Of a DNA stretch of 64,000 bases, positions 59,601 to 64,000 are shown piece after piece. The notes below the pieces were generated by a model. That model saw nothing but the letters and a program-made list of their open reading frames with translations, did not search any database and was not told where the DNA came from. The first letter of the stretch is position 1, and the number at the start of each line of letters is the position of its first letter. The DNA comes from Monocercomonoides exilis (lineage: Eukaryota > Preaxostyla > Oxymonadida > Polymastigidae), in NCBI GenBank assembly GCA_001643675.2, contig LSRY02000059.1, positions 431,362 to 495,361 on the forward strand, read 5' to 3'. The position numbers and the translations under genes are program-made.

Positions 59601-60913
59601 TAATCGTTATCGTGCTTGTTGTGATTTTGTTGATTGTTCTTGTTGGATTTATTTTGTTTGTTGTTCGATGGAAAAAGCAAAAGAGACGGACAGAAGAATT
59701 GGAGGTGATTGTGGAAGACAATATCAGAAAGGATCCGAAGGCGATTGAGATGGTGACAATGGAGATGTCGCCTGAGGATCAGTGGAGAAGGGCTGAGAGG
59801 GAGGCTGAGAAGAAGAATGAAGAGAGGATAAAGAAGATGGTGTTTGAGAAAAGCTTGGGACACTCCGAGTCATCAGAGCATTTATTGAGTGAAAGTGGAT
59901 CGACTGAATACATCCTGGGGAGAGATTCAGATAAGATTCCTGAATGGATGCTGGAGAAGGTTGAAGAAGAAGAGATAAGGAAGAGAACACCATCGCCATC
60001 TGTTTCATCCACTTCAACAACTGACTCAGATTCAACATTTGTTCGTGGGGAGGATCTGTGCCCCACCACCTCATCAATGTCGAATCTGGTGGATGCAATG
60101 GCCTGCTCCTCGCCTCATGAGAAGCTGATTGTGGATCTGAGGGATTCGCTGTTCATGCTGTTGCACGGGAGGAATAAGACGAAGGAGATGGCAATAGGAA
60201 CTCTGAAGGAGAGGGAGCAAACAGCTGCTCAGATCCTGTTCTGGGTGGCCAACCTTGCTCTCCATTCATTTGACGAAATGGAAAATGAGCTTTCCTCTTT
60301 GGCCAACTTGAGTCCCCACCTTGTGTTGTTCTCAGAGCACATGGTGATCTGCATTGTGATGCATTCTGACTTATTGTCAGATGATGATTCAGATTCATCA
60401 TCAATCTCTTCATCAACAGTTGCAACGTCTGTCAGTGATGATGACAGAGACTCACTACCCTCGTCTGCCTTTGAGGATGAAGATGACTTCAGAAAAGAGT
60501 GCCTGAGGTGGAAGGCGCCCGAGCTGCTGATCAACAAGAAGATGGGTGCAACAAAGGAGTCGGTGGCATTCTCGATCGGGATGATGCTGTGGGAGTGCCT
60601 GACGCTCCAGATCCCATTTGGTGAGTATGAGGCAGAAATCGCTGGAGAAAAAATCAAAAATGGAGAGAGGCCGCCCATGCAGCCCATCGGCTCGTCTGCC
60701 TTCTCTGAGCTCGTCAATGCCTGCCTGTCGGTGAACCCCGCCGACAGACAGACCCTCACCAGTCTCAAGCGCCTGCTCATCCAGCACTTCCCGCCTGGCG
60801 CTGCCATCCTCACCCTCTCCGATGCAGTCGACTACACCTGCTGCTCCGACAGACAGCAGCAACTCTCTGGCTCAGCCTCGTGCAGCTCCATCTCGGCCAC
60901 TTTCATCTCGTAG
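56684..60913 (+). CDS. Beta-helix receptor C-terminal part: TM segment and pseudokinase
   Basis: 1409 codons open to TAG at 60911. The first codon listed (TTG) lies mid-gene, because the frame joins the upstream pieces. The ectodomain repeats (VCGLEEYPCRSVDYG, GGGMFFLLNERGK, GRGGGMFLKS) are pectin-lyase-like. A single TM helix (IIVIVLVVILLIVLVGFILF, about 59595-59660) is followed by a basic stop-transfer stretch (RWKKQKRR). The cytoplasmic part ends in a kinase-like C-lobe: RWKAPELLINKK (APE), SFSIGMMLWECLTLQIPFG-like alphaF, and NPADRQTLTSLKRLL. No VAIK Lys, HRD or DFG is visible, and an acidic linker (DDDSDSSS) sits where the activation segment should be, so it is a pseudokinase. Confidence 0.8.
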   Translation: MLIKSIKNETLPFVKDRLELLTEDSMRGYDGGNRECAIPLIYFWKEIGSSVFITEEGKNVAVCGLEEYPCRSVDYGLKRTVSSGVERMIIHGVCDARSVIEMSGMKVEGTNGETDKIQFVKAIEGDGDAIVECKGAVQFKEMGMVIPTAFDNGASILIQTGSDAIKTSIVSCSISTHGSAEGEVSFVLIGASKGIVEIEKTNIAGLSSMCEIMSVSTDCAIAMNNVTFEDIALSGKSAVAMSENTIASSEKNDAEEVWNILFEQCIFANVKHSATINPSLLCCDVSNDVRLKMENSTIDGCGSASSNEGGGMFFLLNERGKLEMNHTNVVKCFCSNIGRGGGMFLKSQSVSQEALPFVLSNITLRENVASKGRDVFVKCTDLDSQISESQFLINFGEPFVKELAIWGCTADNYGDEEDLLRRVFVFRSEFIFVSSVVGNSSDSKQCGEMKSTCSSLDVGVSHIIPSDYSQLLIWNETTLTGSCSAQRVTIKSMEASRNAEIKVSEISLADEGVVRTSESVRLEKVSFVFGGMQNVVCSCLIHQLNGSLILESVSFHSESRTTANPQLLFDASLIVVEDGVFEADACSVNSLGFTKPVFNILGSERASFDDLGVDDVRCKSSVIECGKSEKVSVSRLTGTNITLQNESLISFENGHSSLFVSLVLSSFSNISRSASGSCIVCTTHPMGCFEMCNCSLSKCSSESQKGSQVAITSAEKILMESCVFEGSLEERTENYLNREEEICRWNGSVVDVAKSSAMLKDTTILNSPEGGITTSGGNVKIEKGEFLNNNPSIEGYPSLRRNIICSDSGILNVMSLKGGDGLERNTSLWMLDDGCSFEGIVSERDSSFVIPVLESVEAKKEANRMKLTFKGMLLVPCNLSFSVAKRKGDEKEIEKYDFDMEGFLSEREAEGSVAKDLLSSCGDEIEVSASILFGNAESPSSTNPFILKNASEAKGGDERIVEGENKEMSIWPIIVIVLVVILLIVLVGFILFVVRWKKQKRRTEELEVIVEDNIRKDPKAIEMVTMEMSPEDQWRRAEREAEKKNEERIKKMVFEKSLGHSESSEHLLSESGSTEYILGRDSDKIPEWMLEKVEEEEIRKRTPSPSVSSTSTTDSDSTFVRGEDLCPTTSSMSNLVDAMACSSPHEKLIVDLRDSLFMLLHGRNKTKEMAIGTLKEREQTAAQILFWVANLALHSFDEMENELSSLANLSPHLVLFSEHMVICIVMHSDLLSDDDSDSSSISSSTVATSVSDDDRDSLPSSAFEDEDDFRKECLRWKAPELLINKKMGATKESVAFSIGMMLWECLTLQIPFGEYEAEIAGEKIKNGERPPMQPIGSSAFSELVNACLSVNPADRQTLTSLKRLLIQHFPPGAAILTLSDAVDYTCCSDRQQQLSGSASCSSISATFIS

Positions 60914-61860
60914 AACAGTGTTTTCCTCCTTCCTGCCCGATATCTTGCTCATCGGCGTGCAGGATTCGCTTCAACAAGGTGGATTAGTATTGTCGAATTC
61001 GGTACAACAAATGGTGAACTGAAATGAAACACCCAATTTGTTCCTTCCAAATACCATTTATGATTTTTGTGATTTTTTTTTTTCTTTTTGTTTGTGTTGA
61101 TGTTGTTGCACAAAATGCATCAGTATTTGTGCATCTTTTTCTGTTTATTTGCTTCTATCCCCGCCGTTTTTGTTTTTGTGACACTTCACCTTTGCCATTT
61201 TCTGCTCTTCCCCATGATGTTCGTCTTCTTTTGTGTTTGTCTTGTTTTTTTGTGTTTTTTCGAATCCAAAAAATGAAGTGATTGTTGAAAGCAGATAAAC
61301 TCAATTCTTTGAACTTAAAAATGTCACAAACCAGCAGCCACACAGAGCAGCCCTCTTTGTCACAGTTCCAGAGAGAAAGAGGAAGAGACAAAACAAAATA
61401 ATCTCAATTCCCCAGACTCATTCCCATTTGCTTTCCAAACAATTCTGAGCCAAAGGAAGAGCTGGATGTGGCTGCTTCTGTGGAACTGATGGAATTGGCT
61501 GGTGGGCTGATGCTTGTGCCTCATTGCCACTGGGCAGAAAATGTGCGAGTTGTTGAAGGCGAGAAAGCACAATGGAAGAAGACTCAAATTCCTTCTCATC
61601 TCAAATGTCCAAGGCAGTTAAATTGGCTCTTTCTCATCGCTGTGAGCCAGAATCTGTCGCATCCCAGCGGTTTGAGACTCTCGCCCCTCGGCAGTGCTCA
61701 TTCACGATGCTTCCTCAAAGTGGCACATTTCCTCCAGCTTTGCCAAACAACAAACATAAACCTTCACACCAGCAAACGAAACACATACTTTGTCAAATGG
61801 CTCGTCTAGCTTGGCCTCAACAAGAAATCTTGTTTTTGCATTTTTCAAAGCAAGCTGCCC
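60914..61860. other. Flank with a GC-richer, possibly decayed coding stretch
   Basis: 61320-61860 is GC-richer than the surrounding non-coding DNA. It holds partial frames such as EELDVAASVELMELAGGLML and AVKLALSHRCEPESVASQRF that break after 60-110 codons. They may be a relic of another gene or an unrecognised spliced one. 60914-61319 is T-rich with no clear feature. Confidence 0.3.
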
Positions 61861-62239
61861 CCTGACATTTGCTTTCAAAAATACAATAATAAGGATATTG
61901 GAGTTATATATTGGGGGAAAAAATACTTTTCCCGTTTAGTTTATCTTTTGCAAGAAACCAAAATTTCTGTTTGCTCAATAATGCATGTTTCGATATTCGA
62001 AATCCAACATGTGATTTCTTGAATCTTTGACAGCTTGCCAGATCTGCAATTCGTCTGAAAAGAATTATGAAATATTGCTTCAGCATTCAATCCAGAAACC
62101 TCACCCACGCAGGCAATCCGAACACTTCTGTCGCACCCAAAAATTCAGAAAATGATATTTGACAGATTCAAACTGTCATAAGCACATTTGTCCAAAATAT
62201 AAAATATCAAAAATCCAATGAAATGATGATGCATACGCT

Positions 62240-62482
62240 ATGGAAGAAACTTTGTTGCTTCTGATTGCTGAATGCAGCCGCAAAGTGCAGATGAAAATGA
62301 TTGCAAGTGAAAGCTCAACGAGGGTTCGTTTTCATCGCAGATGCCAAGAAGAAACAGCAAATTGCAGAAATAATATCTGCGGAGTATGGCCAAATTTTTA
62401 TTTTTTAAATTTTGTATAATTTTATTTTCAGTTAATTCAGAATATCGCGCGATATTGAATTATATCATTGCACAACTTCAAT
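62240..62482 (+). pseudogene. Arm-1 copy of the small palindrome gene, frameshifted
   Basis: The mirror copy of the gene at 63379-63621 begins at ATG 62240. It has an extra A at about 62346 (GCCAAGAAG against GCCAGAAG) that shifts the frame. It also has GCGGAGTATGG where arm 2 has GCGGGTATGG, which alters the exon end at the donor. The downstream acceptor and terminal exon are conserved (TTAATTCAGAATATCGCG). Confidence 0.5.
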
Positions 62483-63378
62483 AAAGACATGGGGTGGTTT
62501 TTATCCGAACATTTTATTTTTCATAGGCGTATCTCACAAAATAAAACCTAAAAATAGAAAAGGCATATTAAACCAGATTTATATTCCGATTTTATGTTCA
62601 TACAAATTGTTTTTCTTGTCAATTTTTGTTTTTGATGAAGATCTTGGGAATTTTAATTTATTTTTGATCATTTGTTTTGTCCATTTTGGACTATATTTCT
62701 TTTTTGTTTATTTTTAACTACAAGGTCATGAAACATACTCTTTGAAGTTTTATTGTTCCAAATGTTATTTGTTTTTAACTATTTTTCATAAGTTTTCGCA
62801 TTTCATTGTTTTTATCAAAAATGATGAATAAATGAATAATCTAAGCGATGAGATGTTTAAAAGATATTAAGATTTATTTTCTTATTCAATTTGAAAAATA
62901 TAAAAACTCATTTTTGATTCAATTTAACATCACTTATAAGTTAAATCAAAAATGAGTTTTTATATTTTTTCAAATTGAATAAGAAAATAAATCTTAATAT
63001 CTTTTAAACATCTCATCGCTTAGATTATTCATTTATTCATCATTTTTGATAAAACAATGAAACGCGAAAACTCTATGAAAAAATAGTTAAAAACAAATAA
63101 CATTTGGAACAATAAAACTTCAAAGAGTATGTTTCATGACCTTGTAGTTAAAATAAACAAAAGAAATATAGTCCAAAATGGACAAAACAAATGATCAAAA
63201 ATAAATTAAAAATTCCCAAGATCTTCATCAAAAACAAAAATTGACAAGAAAAACAATTTGTATGAACATAAAATCGGAATATAAATCTGGTTTAATATGC
63301 CTTTTCTATTTTTAGGTTTTATTTTGTGAGATACGCCTATGAAAAATAAAATGTTCGGATAAAAACCACCCCATGTCT

Positions 63379-63621
63379 TTATTGAAGTTGTGCAATGATA
63401 TAATTCAATATCGCGCGATATTCTGAATTAACTGAAAATAAAATTATACAAAATTTAAAAAAACAAAAAATGGCCATACCCGCAGATATTATTTCTGCAA
63501 TTTGCTGTTTCTTCTGGCATCTGCGATGAAAACGAACCCTCGTTGAGCTTTCACTTGCAATCATTTTCATCTGCACTTTGCGGCTGCATTCAGCAATCAG
63601 AAGCAACAAAGTTTCTTCCAT
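63379..63621 (-). CDS. Small unknown protein in palindrome arm 2
   Basis: ATG at 63621 (MEETLLLLIAECSRKVQ), stop TAA at 63379. An intron 63432-63479 (GTATGG...TTTCAG, 48 nt) fits phase 1 and would give 64 aa ending EYRAILNYIIAQLQ. Unspliced it also stays open (80 aa), because 48 is divisible by three. The sequence looks helical and mildly amphipathic. No family is recognised. Better codon texture than the surroundings and the T-rich intron support a real gene, but it is short. Confidence 0.45.
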   Translation of the reverse strand: MEETLLLLIAECSRKVQMKMIASESSTRVRFHRRCQKKQQIAEIISAGMAIFCFFKFCIILFSVNSEYRAILNYIIAQLQ

Positions 63622-64000
63622 AGCGTATGCATCATCATTTCATTGGATTTTTGATATTTTATATTTTGGACAAATGTGCTTATGACAGTTTGAATCTGTC
63701 AAATATCATTTTCTGAATTTTTGGGTGCGACAGAAGTGTTCGGATTGCCTGCGTGGGTGAGGTTTCTGGATTGAATGCTGAAGCAATATTTCATAATTCT
63801 TTTCAGACGAATTGCAGATCTGGCAAGCTGTCAAAGATTCAAGAAATCACATGTTGGATTTCGAATATCGAAACATGCATTATTGAGCAAACAGAAATTT
63901 TGGTTTCTTGCAAAAAGATAAACTAAACGGGAAAAGTATTTTTCCCCCAATATATAACTCCAATATCCTTATTATTGTATTTTTGAAAGCAAATGTCAGG

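Larger units (their letters stand above)
61861..64000. repeat. Large near-perfect palindrome reaching the window edge
   Basis: Base 61861 (CCTGACATTTGC...) pairs with base 64000 (...GCAAATGTCAGG), and pairing holds over about 1.06-kb arms centred near 62930 with a loop of about 10-20 nt. Differences are few (for example CATAAGTTTTCGCATTTC against CATAGAGTTTTCGCGTTTC, and small homopolymer indels). Because the outer end coincides with the last base supplied, the true length may be greater. Confidence 0.93.

Noticed and set aside
61024-61281. 85-codon ORF with a hydrophobic start resembling a signal peptide
   Set aside because: The T-rich composition explains the Phe/Leu/Val content; there is no repeat or domain pattern.
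1-64000. tRNA, rRNA, telomeric repeat array or CRISPR
   Set aside because: No cloverleaf with A/B boxes, no rRNA core, no tandem telomere units and no spaced direct repeats were seen by eye.

Overview
This is nuclear DNA of a unicellular eukaryote. It is AT-rich, with intron-containing genes, GT-AG introns (many 50-90 nt), eukaryote-only families (RPL12, RPL9, Mago, PA28, Rad23, XRN1), long Ser/Asp/Glu/Lys homopolymer tracts inside proteins, and TAA/TAG/TGA all used as stops. A secreted beta-helix protein joined by a membrane span to a kinase-like domain, together with a DIRS-type retroelement, suggests a metamonad, perhaps an oxymonad (Preaxostyla). That placement is inference. No tRNA, rRNA, operon or CRISPR was seen.

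Layout. 1-11 kb holds compact housekeeping genes: a zinc-knuckle protein (5' end missing), a PA28/REG proteasome activator, an enlarged Rad23, a small PH-like protein, the divergent pair RPL12/RPL9 sharing a 118-bp promoter interval, and mago nashi. 11.8-21.4 kb is one XRN1-family 5'-3' exonuclease gene of about 3009 codons that carries an RRM inside its catalytic region. 21.7-23.4 kb is a broken or recoded HGH1 homologue. 23.5-28.9 kb has no credible gene but three nested or adjacent inverted-repeat-bounded elements with internal hairpins. 28.9-43.5 kb is a gene for a 4829-aa nuclear-type protein (SANT-like segment, dispersed zinc-binding cysteines, AT-hook, PIP-box, Lys-Glu tracts). A divergent neighbour at 43.6-47.5 kb is a ULK/Atg1-like kinase gene whose catalytic domain is assembled from eleven exons, three of them only 16-19 nt. 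48.4-60.9 kb is a beta-helix / TM / pseudokinase receptor gene split by a 4.7-kb DIRS-like element and carrying at least two further frameshifts. 61.86-64.0 kb is a near-perfect palindrome that runs to the window edge and carries a small gene in two unequal copies.

Splice sites were fixed by reading-frame phase and conserved protein motifs; each assembled CDS length is a multiple of three. Donors strongly favour GTTTG. Functions are inferred from motifs and remembered family features, not from database searches.
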